From positions 1 through 53,950 of the forward strand of contig NZ_LLXU01000077.1 in NCBI RefSeq assembly GCF_001431645.1: a stretch of 53,950 bases of DNA, read 5' to 3'. This DNA is from Stenotrophomonas panacihumi (GTDB taxonomy: Bacteria; Pseudomonadota; Gammaproteobacteria; Xanthomonadales; Xanthomonadaceae). Of the stretch, positions 1 to 7,950 are shown in pieces; the stretch's first letter is position 1, and each line of letters starts with the position of its first letter. A program made the position numbers and the translations under genes. Under the pieces are notes generated by a model. That model was not told where the DNA came from. It searched no databases and saw only the letters and a list, made by a program, of their open reading frames with translations.

Positions 1-236
1 ACTCCGGCAGCCAGTTCGACGCCAAGGGCAACTTCGACAGCTGGTGGACCGACAGTGACCGCAAGCTGTTCACCGAGCGCACCGACCAGCTCGTCGCGCA
101 GTTCGATGGCTACGAAGCGGTGCCGGGCGTGCACGTGAAGGGCAAGCTGACCCTGGGCGAGAACATCGGCGACCTCGGCGGCCTCACCGTGGCCTACGAC
201 GCGCTGCAGATGGCGCTCAAGCAGGATCCGGCGGCG
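1..236. repeat. Inverted partial copy of the M13 peptidase gene
   Basis: Bases 1-236 are the reverse complement of 684-919: paired coordinates always sum to 920, and every stretch I compared was identical. The copy encodes the part of the M13 peptidase just after its HExxH motif through the conserved ENIGD segment, here read on the plus strand. Its reading frame runs in from the window edge and goes out of homology at 237. It has no start codon inside the window and cannot be a complete gene. Exact identity and the head-to-head arrangement suggest a fold-back or chimeric join at a contig end. A genuine recent inverted duplication is the alternative. Confidence 0.9.
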
Positions 237-286
237 GGCAGCGCCAGGGCCAGGCCGATGGCCAGGCAAAGCGAACGCGATGACAT
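237..286 (-). pseudogene. Truncated gene start: signal peptide only
   Basis: On the minus strand an ATG at 286 follows an AGGAGG ribosome site at 295-300. It opens a peptide beginning MSSRSLCLAIGLALALP, a typical Sec signal peptide. After 16 codons the sequence switches at 236/237 into the inverted M13 fragment and the frame loses meaning. I infer that this is the 5' end of the next gene downstream of the M13 peptidase, plausibly a second secreted peptidase since M13 genes often occur in tandem in this family. The rest of the gene is missing from the window. Confidence 0.6.
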
Positions 287-390
287 GGGAGGTCCCTCCT
301 GCGATATGCGGGAAAGCAGACCACTTGGCCCGTGCGGACGCGACGGATGAACTACCGGTCGGGGCTGAGTAAAACTACTGAGACCACGGC

Positions 391-423
391 AAAACAAAGG
401 CCCGGTCGTTGCCGACCGGGCCT
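391..423 (-). terminator. Rho-independent terminator after the M13 peptidase gene
   Basis: An 11-bp perfect stem (398-408 with 413-423) closes a four-base loop. Read on the minus strand, the stem is followed by a T-rich stretch (TTTGTTTT). It lies 24 bases past the M13 stop codon. Confidence 0.85.
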
Positions 424-446
424 CGTGGGGTGCGTCGCGGGGCGGC

Positions 447-2546
447 TTACCAGATCGCCACGCGATCCTTGCCACGCACCATGCGGTCGCCCGCCTTGCA
501 CTGGAACGCCTGCGCGTAGGCCGGCATGTTCGAGGGCGCGGCGATGGCGCGGAAGTTCGCCGGCGCGTGCGGGTCGGTATTCAGGCGCACGCGCAGCTCG
601 CCATCGGTGAAGTTGCGACGCCACACCGTGGCCCAGTTCATGAAGAAGCGCTGGTCCTGGGTGTAGCCGTCGATCTTGCCCTTCGCCGCCGGATCCTGCT
701 TGAGCGCCATCTGCAGCGCGTCGTAGGCCACGGTGAGGCCGCCGAGGTCGCCGATGTTCTCGCCCAGGGTCAGCTTGCCCTTCACGTGCACGCCCGGCAC
801 CGCTTCGTAGCCATCGAACTGCGCGACGAGCTGGTCGGTGCGCTCGGTGAACAGCTTGCGGTCACTGTCGGTCCACCAGCTGTCGAAGTTGCCCTTGGCG
901 TCGAACTGGCTGCCGGAGTCGTCGTAGCCGTGCATCATCTCGTGGCCGATCACCGCGCCGATGCCGCCGTAGTTGAGCGCCGGGTCCGCCTTCGGGTCGA
1001 AGAACGGCGGCTGAAGGATCGCCGCCGGGAACACGATCTCGTTCTTGGTGGCGTTGTAGTAGGCGTTGACCGTCTGCGGGGTCATGCCCCACTCGGTGCG
1101 ATCCACCGGCTTGCCGATCTTGTCCAGGCGGTAGCGGTAGTTGAACGCCTGCGCCGCTTCCATGTTGGCGAGGAAACCGGCATCGGAGGTCCGCAGGCCG
1201 CTCCAGTCGCGCCACTTGTCCGGGTAGCCGATCTTCGGCGTGAAGCTGGCCCACTTCTCCAGCGCGCGCTGCTTGGTCTCGGCGCTCATCCAGTCCAGCT
1301 TCTCCAGGCGCGCCTTCAGCGCGATGGAGAGGTTGTGCACCAGCTGCTGCATTTCCACCTTCGATTCCGGCGGGAAGGCGGCCTGCACGTAGAGCTGGCC
1401 CAGGCCCTCGCCCATCGCATCGTTCACCGCTTCCAGGCTGCGCTTCCAGCGCGGCAGCATCTCCTGCTGGCCGCGCAGGGTCTTGTTGTAGAAATCGAAG
1501 TGCGCCTGCTCGAAGGACTGCGCCAGGTACGGGGCGGCCTCGTCGATGGTGTGGAAGCGCAGGTAGGCCTGCCACGTCGCCGCCGGGGTATCGGCGAGCA
1601 TCTTGTCCAGTTCGGCGAAGTAGCCCGGCTGGGCGAGCGAGAACTTGTCCTCGGCCGGCACCTGCAGGGTGTCGAAGAACGCGTTCCAGTCGAAGTGCGG
1701 GGTGATCGCGTTGGCCTGCGCGGCGCTCACCGGGTTGTAGCGCTTGGACGGGTCGCGCAGTTCGATGCGCGACAGCGAGGCGTTGGCCAGGCGGGTTTCG
1801 AACGCCATCACGGCCTTGGCCTGGGTGGCGGCCTGCGCCGGCTTGGCGCCGCCCAGCACCAGCACGCGGGCGATGTACTGCACGTAGGCGTCGCGGATCT
1901 TGGCCTGCGATTCGTCGAAGTAGTAGCCCTTCTCCGGCAGGCCCAGGCCACCCTGGCCCGCGTAGGCGATGACCTGGCTGGAATCCTTGTAATCGGCATT
2001 GGCGCCGAAGGAGAACAGGAAGCCCTGGCCCTGCGCGTAGCGATCGCGCAGCCACGCGGCGACGGCCTTGCCGTCGCGCAGGCCGTCGATGGCCTTCAGC
2101 TGCGGCTGCAGCGGCGCCAGGCCAGCCTGGTTGATGGCGGCTTCGTCCATGCCGGTGCGCCAGATGTCGGCGATCTTGCCTTCGATGCTGCCGGCCGGCG
2201 CGTTGGCCGCGGCGGCCTGTTCGACCAGCGCGTGCTGGATCACCAGCGAGCGCTCGGCCAGCACTTCGAAGCTGCCCCAGCTGGTGCGGTCGGACGGCAC
2301 CGGGTTGGCCTTGAGCCACTTGGCGTTGACGAAGCCATTGAGGTCGTCGCAGGCGGCGACGGCCGGGTCGAGGTCGGCCAGGTTGAAGGCGACCTTGGGG
2401 GCGTCGAGCTTGGCGACATCCAATGCCGGCGCGCTGGCGGCGGGCGCCTTGGTCGTGGAGGCGGCCTCGGCCTGCGGGCCATGCACGGACAGGGCCAGGG
2501 TGATCGCGGCGGTCAGCGCGACCGGGACGATGGTACGAAGGGACAT
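447..2546 (-). CDS. M13 family zinc metallopeptidase (neprilysin/PepO type)
   Basis: Secreted or periplasmic zinc endopeptidase of 699 residues, expected to cleave oligopeptides. A Sec signal peptide covers about residues 1-28. The zinc site is complete: HEMMH at 535-539 and the third ligand E596 in ENIGD, with D600 following. The upstream substrate-binding motif NAYYNATKNEIVFPA and the C-terminal family ending DRVAIW are both present. The length is normal for a bacterial M13 enzyme. The start at 2546 has a weak GGAG site upstream. A strong terminator follows the gene, so it is probably monocistronic. Part of it (684-919) recurs inverted at the window edge. Family assignment is firm; the physiological substrate is unknown. 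Confidence 0.95.
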   Translation of the reverse strand: MSLRTIVPVALTAAITLALSVHGPQAEAASTTKAPAASAPALDVAKLDAPKVAFNLADLDPAVAACDDLNGFVNAKWLKANPVPSDRTSWGSFEVLAERSLVIQHALVEQAAAANAPAGSIEGKIADIWRTGMDEAAINQAGLAPLQPQLKAIDGLRDGKAVAAWLRDRYAQGQGFLFSFGANADYKDSSQVIAYAGQGGLGLPEKGYYFDESQAKIRDAYVQYIARVLVLGGAKPAQAATQAKAVMAFETRLANASLSRIELRDPSKRYNPVSAAQANAITPHFDWNAFFDTLQVPAEDKFSLAQPGYFAELDKMLADTPAATWQAYLRFHTIDEAAPYLAQSFEQAHFDFYNKTLRGQQEMLPRWKRSLEAVNDAMGEGLGQLYVQAAFPPESKVEMQQLVHNLSIALKARLEKLDWMSAETKQRALEKWASFTPKIGYPDKWRDWSGLRTSDAGFLANMEAAQAFNYRYRLDKIGKPVDRTEWGMTPQTVNAYYNATKNEIVFPAAILQPPFFDPKADPALNYGGIGAVIGHEMMHGYDDSGSQFDAKGNFDSWWTDSDRKLFTERTDQLVAQFDGYEAVPGVHVKGKLTLGENIGDLGGLTVAYDALQMALKQDPAAKGKIDGYTQDQRFFMNWATVWRRNFTDGELRVRLNTDPHAPANFRAIAAPSNMPAYAQAFQCKAGDRMVRGKDRVAIW

Positions 2547-2704
2547 GCGGGACGACTCCGGACAGCGGACGAGGAAGACTCCCCAGCCTAGAACATTGTC
2601 CGGTTCGACCTATGGGTCATTGGTCACGGCGTGGCGGGTCCGCGCCGGTGTGGCGGTGGAACGGGAATCGCGCCGGCATCTCGCGGCGCGATCCCGCGCG
2701 CGGA

Positions 2705-3097
2705 CTATTGCGACAGCCACCAGCGCGTGCGTTCCACCGCGAAGCCCTGCCGGTCGCCGACCTGAAGCAACGGCTTCAGGCGCATTTCGGCCGCCTGCAG
2801 GCTGCGCGGATCGGTCACGCAGCTGGCGCTGGACAGGCGCGCCTCGGGCACGTTGTACAGCCGCGCCACCCAGCCGGCGTAGGCCTGCGCATCGAGCGTC
2901 GGCGTGCCCACCGCTTCCACCCGGCCCGGCGCGCTGGCGTAGACCCGCTTGGCGGAAGCATCGGTGACCACGCAGGCCGCATAGCTGCGCGAGGTATCGG
3001 CATGCGCCGAGGGCGAGGCGGACAGGGGGGCAGTGAAAGACAGGGCGCCGGCGACGAGCGCGCCGAGCAGCACAGTGGAGCCGAGACGACGATCCAT
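2705..3097 (-). CDS. Small secreted protein of unknown function
   Basis: Protein of 130 residues with a clear N-terminal signal peptide, about residues 1-28, ending near ALSFTAPLSAS. The mature part carries two cysteines, in AACVV and ASCVT, that could form a single disulfide in the periplasm. It has no transmembrane segment after the signal and no enzyme motif that I recognise. It lies upstream of the M13 peptidase on the same strand, 158 bases away, so co-transcription is possible but unproven. It is probably a lineage-restricted secreted protein. Confidence 0.7.
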   Translation of the reverse strand: MDRRLGSTVLLGALVAGALSFTAPLSASPSAHADTSRSYAACVVTDASAKRVYASAPGRVEAVGTPTLDAQAYAGWVARLYNVPEARLSSASCVTDPRSLQAAEMRLKPLLQVGDRQGFAVERTRWWLSQ

Positions 3098-3199
3098 GGT
3101 GTGTCTCCGGTAGCGCCCCCGTGGCAGGGACGATGGGCGGACTCTAGCAGGCCGTGGCGGGGTGGGTCGTCAAGGGCTACCGGCCCGCCGTCGGCGGAT

Positions 3200-3556
3200 T
3201 CAGATGGACATTGCCATGGCGAACAGCGCGGCACCGACCCACACGCCGAAGATGCCCAGCACCGCGGGCACGCGCAGGCTGGATTTCCAGGCACCCAACA
3301 GCGCGAGGAGGACGATGGCGGCGGAACACGCCAGATAGAGCGCCAACATCGCCCTGCCCCACGACAACAGCGCGGCCGGCCCGAGCAGCAGCGCGATTTC
3401 CATACCGCCGAATGCCAGCCAGTCGGGCCGATGCAGTGCCACCCAGCCGAGCAGTGCGTATGACAAGACCAAGGCGCACAGGATCATCGCGGGCGCGGCG
3501 TTCGCCCATGGCCTGCGAAGTCGACTGAAGACGCCGTGCGGCCGGAGCGCGATCAT
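3200..3556 (-). CDS. Four-helix membrane protein, second gene of a coupled pair
   Basis: Small integral membrane protein of 118 residues. I read four hydrophobic segments, for example AMILCALVLSYALLGWVAL and IFGVWVGAALFAMAM, and no catalytic motif. The start is set at ATG 3556, because it overlaps the stop of the upstream gene by four bases (ATGA, 3553-3556), the classic arrangement for translational coupling. The frame stays open further upstream, but that extension would run through the neighbour in a different frame and reads as arginine-rich shadow sequence. Function unknown; the two proteins probably act together in the inner membrane. Confidence 0.7.
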   Translation of the reverse strand: MIALRPHGVFSRLRRPWANAAPAMILCALVLSYALLGWVALHRPDWLAFGGMEIALLLGPAALLSWGRAMLALYLACSAAIVLLALLGAWKSSLRVPAVLGIFGVWVGAALFAMAMSI

Positions 3557-3963
3557 GTGCCAGCCTCTGCCCGGATACGCGGGCGACGATCGAACCACCA
3601 CCCGATCAAACCGCCCAGCAGCATCGGCGCCAGCGAATACATCGGCGCGATGAGCAGCCCAAGCGCGGCCTGCGCATCGGCGCGCAAGTCGATGCTGCCG
3701 TACACCCAGGCCAGGAAACCGTAGCCGAGCAGCGCGGGAATCCACAACGAGGACATGCGCCGATACAGCCAGCTGCACAGCAGCAGGCCACCCCACACCA
3801 CCGCGCTGCACGCGGCCAGGAACAGGAACCCGCCCCAGCCGCCGTAAGTGAGCTGCCCCAGCCATTCGCGGCCGCCCGGCAGACGTGACAGGTAGGGCAG
3901 CACGAGGGCGAACACCACGATCAACACACGCAGCAATGCCTTTCGCATGGTGTCATCCGACAT
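3553..3963 (-). CDS. Four-helix membrane protein, first gene of a coupled pair
   Basis: Protein of 136 residues with about four membrane-spanning segments (LIVVFALVLPYL, FLFLAACSAVVWGGLLLC, ALLGYGFLAWVYG, PMYSLAPMLLGGLIGWW) and a basic C-terminus. Its stop overlaps the start of the next gene in ATGA, so the two are translated together. No clear Shine-Dalgarno site precedes ATG 3963; an internal ATG at 3948 is the alternative start. I do not recognise the family. Confidence 0.7.
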   Translation of the reverse strand: MSDDTMRKALLRVLIVVFALVLPYLSRLPGGREWLGQLTYGGWGGFLFLAACSAVVWGGLLLCSWLYRRMSSLWIPALLGYGFLAWVYGSIDLRADAQAALGLLIAPMYSLAPMLLGGLIGWWFDRRPRIRAEAGT

Positions 3964-4035
3964 GGTTGAAGAAGCAGCGCCGAGCGCAGGCGCCGTAGCA
4001 CCGCATCGCGGCGATCAAGCGTAGCCGAGGACGTA

Positions 4036-4236
4036 CTAGGTTCCAGGCGGATTGGTCACTGGCGCCTCCGGCCTGCAAGCCTCGCAGGGCACCTGCACGC
4101 GGCACCCGACTTCTTCGTCGACCACCTCGACCTCACCGCTCCCGCCACAGACCGGACAGACTTCGGCCCCGGCTCCCGCCCCCTCGTCCCGCGCCGGCAC
4201 CGCCGCGGCATCGACGCGCTCGCCGCCCGCCCTCAC
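4036..4236 (-). CDS. Zinc-knuckle microprotein (CxxC...CxxC)
   Basis: Sixty-six residues with two CxxC pairs, CPVCGGSGEVEV and later PCEAC, resembling half of a DnaJ-type CxxCxGxG zinc domain. It probably binds one zinc ion. It starts at GTG 4236, overlapping the stop of the upstream 40-residue gene by four bases (GTGA). That coupling is the main reason to accept such a short gene. The N-terminal part is alanine- and glycine-rich and probably disordered, and the C-terminus is proline-rich. It could act as a chaperone-like or redox-sensing accessory, but no function is demonstrated. Confidence 0.55.
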   Translation of the reverse strand: MRAGGERVDAAAVPARDEGAGAGAEVCPVCGGSGEVEVVDEEVGCRVQVPCEACRPEAPVTNPPGT

Positions 4237-4355
4237 GGCCGGTCACCCGGCGGCCGGCCGATCCTGCCGCGCAGCCCCCACATCACCACCAGCGCGACCA
4301 GGGCGATGCCCAGCGCGATCGGCACGCCATAGGACAACAGGTACCGCAGGACCAT
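4233..4355 (-). CDS. Single-pass membrane microprotein, 40 residues
   Basis: A very short gene opens at ATG 4355 after an AGAGGAGG-like ribosome site and encodes 40 residues. One hydrophobic helix (VPIALGIALVALVVMWGL) is followed by a basic tail, which by the positive-inside rule would lie in the cytoplasm. The stop overlaps the GTG start of the zinc-knuckle gene, and the SGNH hydrolase gene ends 52 bases upstream on the same strand, giving a likely three-gene unit. Strong ribosome site, helix and coupling together support it as real. Function unknown. Confidence 0.55.
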   Translation of the reverse strand: MVLRYLLSYGVPIALGIALVALVVMWGLRGRIGRPPGDRP

Positions 4356-4407
4356 CGGACACCCTCCTCTTGCGCCCCCATCATGCGCCGTTGCGCGGCG
4401 CGTGGCG

Positions 4408-5205
4408 TCAGTGCACCTTCAATGCCTTGGCGATGGCCTGCTCGGCCAGCGGCGCCATGATTGCGTAACCGGCGGCAGTCGGGTGCACGCCGTCCTTGGC
4501 CAGCGCCGGGTCGAGGCCGCCGTCGGCATTGGTCATCGCGGCGTAGTAGTCCAGGTACACCAGCCCCTGCTGCTGCGCGTACTGGCGCAGCGCCGCGTTG
4601 AGCGCGCGCACCTGGCCGGCCGGCTGCGAGCCCGGGCGCCACGGATACGTGCTCACCGGCAGCACCGATGCCAGCACGACGCGGATGCCATGCGCCTTCG
4701 CCAGCTCGGCGATCGAGTGCAGGTTGTCTTCGATCATCTGTTGCGTGGATGGGCCAGTGTTGCCGGCGATGTCGTTGGTGCCCGCGAGGATCACCACCAC
4801 CGCCGGCTTGAGGTCGATGACGTCCTGGCGGAAACGCACCAGCATCTGCGCGGTGGTCTGCCCGGAGATACCGCGATTCACGTAGCCCTTGCCGGGGAAG
4901 AAGCGGTCGCCACCCGTCGGGCCCCAGCCTTCGGTGATCGAATCGCCGAAGAACACCACGCGCTGCGTGCCCTTGGCCGCCGGCGCCAGCGCGGCGTTCT
5001 CGGCGGCATAGCGCTGCAACTGCGGCCAGTCGAGCAGGCGCTTCTGCATCTGCGCCACCTGCTCGGGCTTGAGCGATTCGGGGGCGGCGAGATAAGCCGG
5101 GTCAGTCAGCGGCGCCTCGGCCGCCTGCGCCTGCGCGATGACGACGCCGAGCAGCAGTGCCATGGCGACGCGGCGCAGCGGAAGATGACGAATGGGGTGC
5201 TGCAT
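4408..5205 (-). CDS. Secreted SGNH/GDSL-family hydrolase
   Basis: Esterase or lipase-type hydrolase of 265 residues, probably periplasmic, with a signal peptide ending near QAQAAEA. The SGNH blocks appear in order: FFGDSITEG with nucleophile S89, the glycine block NRGISG, GTND, and the C-terminal DGVHPT holding catalytic D238 and H241. ATG 5205 is chosen because GAGGA lies ten bases upstream, whereas in-frame ATGs further upstream lack a ribosome site. The layout resembles platelet-activating-factor acetylhydrolase-like members that deacylate small esters or sugars; the substrate cannot be read from sequence. Two coupled microproteins follow. Confidence 0.88.
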   Translation of the reverse strand: MQHPIRHLPLRRVAMALLLGVVIAQAQAAEAPLTDPAYLAAPESLKPEQVAQMQKRLLDWPQLQRYAAENAALAPAAKGTQRVVFFGDSITEGWGPTGGDRFFPGKGYVNRGISGQTTAQMLVRFRQDVIDLKPAVVVILAGTNDIAGNTGPSTQQMIEDNLHSIAELAKAHGIRVVLASVLPVSTYPWRPGSQPAGQVRALNAALRQYAQQQGLVYLDYYAAMTNADGGLDPALAKDGVHPTAAGYAIMAPLAEQAIAKALKVH

Positions 5206-5238
5206 GGTGCGTATGTCCTCGATCATGGTGTCGCGCAA

Positions 5239-5264
5239 AGAAAAACCCGGCCATCAGCCGGGTT
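5239..5264 (-). terminator. Terminator after gpmA
   Basis: Perfect 8-bp stem AACCCGGC/GCCGGGTT (5244-5251 with 5257-5264) and a five-base loop. On the minus strand it is followed by TTTTTCTTT. It separates gpmA from the SGNH hydrolase gene. Confidence 0.85.
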
Positions 5265-5283
5265 CTCCTTCGGTACGGCGTGA

Positions 5284-6033
5284 TTACTTCGCCTTGCCCT
5301 GGTTGGCCACCGCCTCGGCGGCGCGCTTGGCCGCTTCCGGGTCGCCCAGGTAGCGATAGGTCTTCACCGCCAGCTGGTCGTCCAGCTCAAACAGCAGCGG
5401 GATGCCGGTCGGGATGTTGAGTTCGAGGATTTCCTCGTTCGACACGCCATTGAGGTACTTGTACAGCGCGCGCAGCGAGTTGCCATGCGCGGTGACCAGC
5501 ACCGTCTTGCCGTCCTTCAGCTGCGGGGCGATGGCGTCGAACCAGTAAGGCAGCACGCGCACCAGCGTGGTGGCCAGCGATTCGGTCGCCGGCAGGGCGT
5601 TGCGGTCCAGGCCGGCGTAGCGGCGGTCGTGCGCCGGGTGGCCCGGGTCTTCCAGGTCCATCGGCGGCGGCGGGATGTCGTAGGAACGGCGCCACACCTT
5701 GACCTGCTCCTCGCCGTGCTTGGCGGCGGTCTCGGCCTTGTCCAGGCCCTGCAGGCCGCCGTAATGGCGTTCGTTGAGGCGCCAGCTCTTGTAGACCGGC
5801 AGCCAGTCCTGGTCCATCTCCTTCAGCGCGCCCTGCAGCGTGTGGATCGCGCGCTTGAGCACCGAGGTGTGGGCGACGTCGAACTGCAGCCCCTCGTCCT
5901 TCATCAGCTTGCCGGCCGCGGCGGCTTCGGCGCGGCCCTGGTCGGTGAGGTCCACGTCCACCCAGCCGGTGAAGCGGTTGTCCAGGTTCCATTGGCTCTG
6001 GCCATGGCGCAGCAGTACGAGTTTGCGGGTCAC
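5284..6033 (-). CDS. gpmA: 2,3-bisphosphoglycerate-dependent phosphoglycerate mutase
   Basis: Glycolytic and gluconeogenic enzyme interconverting 3- and 2-phosphoglycerate in the cytoplasm. The protein has 249 residues, matching the usual length of about 250. The phosphohistidine motif [10 protein letters not shown] gives H10, and the second active-site histidine lies in VTAHGNSLR. The segments [12 protein letters not shown] and [14 protein letters not shown] are diagnostic of the dPGM (GpmA) branch. GTG 6033 is the start, preceded by GGAG; the open frame continues upstream but that part does not resemble the family. An intrinsic terminator follows directly, so it is probably transcribed alone. 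Confidence 0.97.
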   Translation of the reverse strand: MTRKLVLLRHGQSQWNLDNRFTGWVDVDLTDQGRAEAAAAGKLMKDEGLQFDVAHTSVLKRAIHTLQGALKEMDQDWLPVYKSWRLNERHYGGLQGLDKAETAAKHGEEQVKVWRRSYDIPPPPMDLEDPGHPAHDRRYAGLDRNALPATESLATTLVRVLPYWFDAIAPQLKDGKTVLVTAHGNSLRALYKYLNGVSNEEILELNIPTGIPLLFELDDQLAVKTYRYLGDPEAAKRAAEAVANQGKAK

Positions 6034-6258
6034 TACGGGTTCTCCGGCAACGATGGGGAATACCCGCCGATTGTAGGGCAAGCCCGCACGGGTGACGCCG
6101 CGCGCGCGCGGCGGGCCGCCCGGCTGGCCTCGCGCCGCGGCGAATGGCCTTTGGAAGCAGGCTGCGCACAACGATCCATGTCGCCGATGGCGCTGCAGCG
6201 GTCATCCTCGCCATGCGATGCTGCCCCGCATTCCCGCCGCTGCCAGGAGTCGCCGCCC

Positions 6259-7149
6259 ATGACCACGATCATCGCCCCGCGCGTCCATGACATCGGCGGC
6301 CTGCAGGTACGCCGCGCGGTCCCGACGTTGCAGGCACGCAGCGTCGGCCCGTTCGTGTTCGTCGACCACATGGGCCCGGCCATCTTCGAGCCGGGCCAGG
6401 GCATCGACGTGCGCCCGCATCCGCACATCGGGCTGGCCACCGTGACCTTCCTGTGGTCCGGCGAAATCGGCCACCGCGACACGCTCGGTTCGGAACAGGT
6501 GATCCGCCCGGGCGACGTGAACTGGATGACCGCCGGGCGCGGCATCGCGCATTCCGAGCGCACGCCGCCGCCCGAGCGCGGCCGCGAGCATGCGCTGCAC
6601 GGCATGCAGACCTGGGTGGCGCTGCCGCGCAACTTCGAGGAAACCGACCCGGCGTTCTACCACCACGGCGCGGCCACGCTGCCGCAGCAGCGTCGCAACG
6701 GCGCGTGGCTGCGGGTGATCGCCGGGCGCGCGTACGGCGAGGAATCGCCGGTGAAGGTGTTCGCCGACACGCTCAACGTGGCGATCGATCTGGACGCCGA
6801 TGCCGAGATCGACCTGGATACCGGCCACGTGCAGCGCTCGCTCTACATCCTGGAAGGACAGGCGCAGCTCGATGGCGTGGATATCCCCGAGCGCCACCTG
6901 GTCATCCCCGAGGACGGGGCGCGCGGACGCCTGCGCGCCAAGACGCCGCTCAAGGCGATGCTGATGGGCGGCGAGCCGCTCGATGGCCCGCGCCACCTGT
7001 GGTGGAACTTCGTGTCCAGCTCGAAGGAGCGCATCGAGCAGGCAAAGGACGATTGGCGCGAAGGCCGCTTCGGCAAGATTCCCGGCGACGACAAGGAATT
7101 CATCCCGCTGCCGGAAACGCCGGTGCCGGCGCCGCCGAACTACCCGTGA
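6259..7149 (+). CDS. Pirin family protein (cupin fold)
   Basis: Bicupin protein of 296 residues. The N-terminal metal site is complete: H54 and H56 in RPHPHIG, H98 and E100 in GRGIAHSE, matching the iron-binding ligands of human pirin and E. coli YhhW. Bacterial pirins often act as quercetin dioxygenases or as redox-linked regulators; which applies here is unknown. ATG 6259 follows CAGGAG at 6244-6249. The C-terminal third (WWNFVSSSKERIEQAKDDW) is typical of the longer pirin subgroup. It diverges from gpmA. A second pirin is encoded at 9357-10217. Confidence 0.9.
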   Translation: MTTIIAPRVHDIGGLQVRRAVPTLQARSVGPFVFVDHMGPAIFEPGQGIDVRPHPHIGLATVTFLWSGEIGHRDTLGSEQVIRPGDVNWMTAGRGIAHSERTPPPERGREHALHGMQTWVALPRNFEETDPAFYHHGAATLPQQRRNGAWLRVIAGRAYGEESPVKVFADTLNVAIDLDADAEIDLDTGHVQRSLYILEGQAQLDGVDIPERHLVIPEDGARGRLRAKTPLKAMLMGGEPLDGPRHLWWNFVSSSKERIEQAKDDWREGRFGKIPGDDKEFIPLPETPVPAPPNYP

Positions 7150-7205
7150 CGGACGCGGGGTGCGTGAAGGTTTCCAATGGAACCATTCGCCCCCGCACGG
7201 TTTAT

Positions 7206-7234
7206 TTGATCCTGCGGCGGGCCTTGGTTATGGT
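7206..7234 (+). promoter_or_regulatory. Candidate sigma-70 promoter
   Basis: TTGATC (7206-7211) and TATGGT (7229-7234) are separated by exactly 17 bases, in otherwise GC-rich DNA. It would drive the secreted-protein gene at 7385 with a leader of about 140 bases. This is read by eye only. Confidence 0.4.
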
Positions 7235-7384
7235 GGGGTCGCTCATCCACATCATGTGATGGATGGCACGTCGGGAGCGCGCATGGGGATGCGCCAGGCG
7301 GGCGGTTCGGGAGGCGCCCGTTGGCGGACCAACCCAGGCGATGCGCGCGCACCGCATTGCATTCCACTGCCAGGGGAAAAACCA

Positions 7385-7837
7385 ATGAAGTCCGCAAGCT
7401 GCCTGTTTGGCCTGTTGCTGTTGTCCGTCGGCGGAAGCGCCGCCGCGCAGCAGGCACCGACCTGCCCCACCCTGCCTCCGGCCGCCGGCCTGGAATGGAA
7501 GCAGCTGGCGGGCGCCGACTATCTTTCGTGCAAGGCGCTCACCGCCGATGGCCGCGAGGTGCTCGGGGTGATGTTCACCACGCGCGACCCGGGCCTGAGC
7601 CTGCCGCGCGATCGCCGCGAGGAAAAGGGCCAGCTGGCCGAGGAAGATTTCTACTGGTATCGCCCGGACCTGGGCGGGCGCGAGCTGGTCAACCGCCGCG
7701 TGGCGGTGATCGAGCTGGGCAAGAAGCGCTATGCGCAGGTGTGGATCGATGCCGGTGACAACCTGGAGCTGGGCAGCCTGCAGGGGCTGACGCAGCGCCT
7801 GGACATGCAGCCGGCCAGCCTGGCGCTGGGCCGTTGA
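7385..7837 (+). CDS. Secreted protein of unknown function
   Basis: Protein of 150 residues with a signal peptide (SCLFGLLLLSVGGSAAAQ), probably periplasmic. The mature chain has two cysteines (APTCPTL and YLSCKAL) that could pair, and a soluble mixed composition. No catalytic signature was recognised. It starts at ATG 7385 shortly after AGGGGAA, which serves as the ribosome site. It is flanked by pirin and aqpZ on the same strand, but each has its own ribosome site and a clear gap, so operon membership is uncertain. Confidence 0.7.
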   Translation: MKSASCLFGLLLLSVGGSAAAQQAPTCPTLPPAAGLEWKQLAGADYLSCKALTADGREVLGVMFTTRDPGLSLPRDRREEKGQLAEEDFYWYRPDLGGRELVNRRVAVIELGKKRYAQVWIDAGDNLELGSLQGLTQRLDMQPASLALGR

Positions 7838-7912
7838 TGCAAGGCCGGCCCGGCCGGCCCTAAGAAAAACTACCGTTGCCAAGCCGCCGCACGGGGCATT
7901 GAATGCCGCCAT

Positions 7913-7931
7913 CCCGCCCAACCTGGGCGGG
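7913..7931 (+). promoter_or_regulatory. Hairpin in the aqpZ leader
   Basis: Perfect 8-bp stem CCCGCCCA/TGGGCGGG with a three-base loop, ending six bases before the CAGGAGG ribosome site of aqpZ. It lacks a T tract, so it is not a classical terminator. It could affect ribosome access or mRNA stability. Confidence 0.35.
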
Positions 7932-7950
7932 CTTGCGCAGGAGGTGCGTC

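Noticed and set aside
120..350. Plus-strand frame starting MPGVHVKGK in the edge fragment
   Set aside because: It is only the inverted M13 copy running past its breakpoint; the last third is not family sequence.
567..2591. Plus-strand open frame opposite the M13 peptidase
   Set aside because: Antisense shadow of a gene with an intact zinc site.
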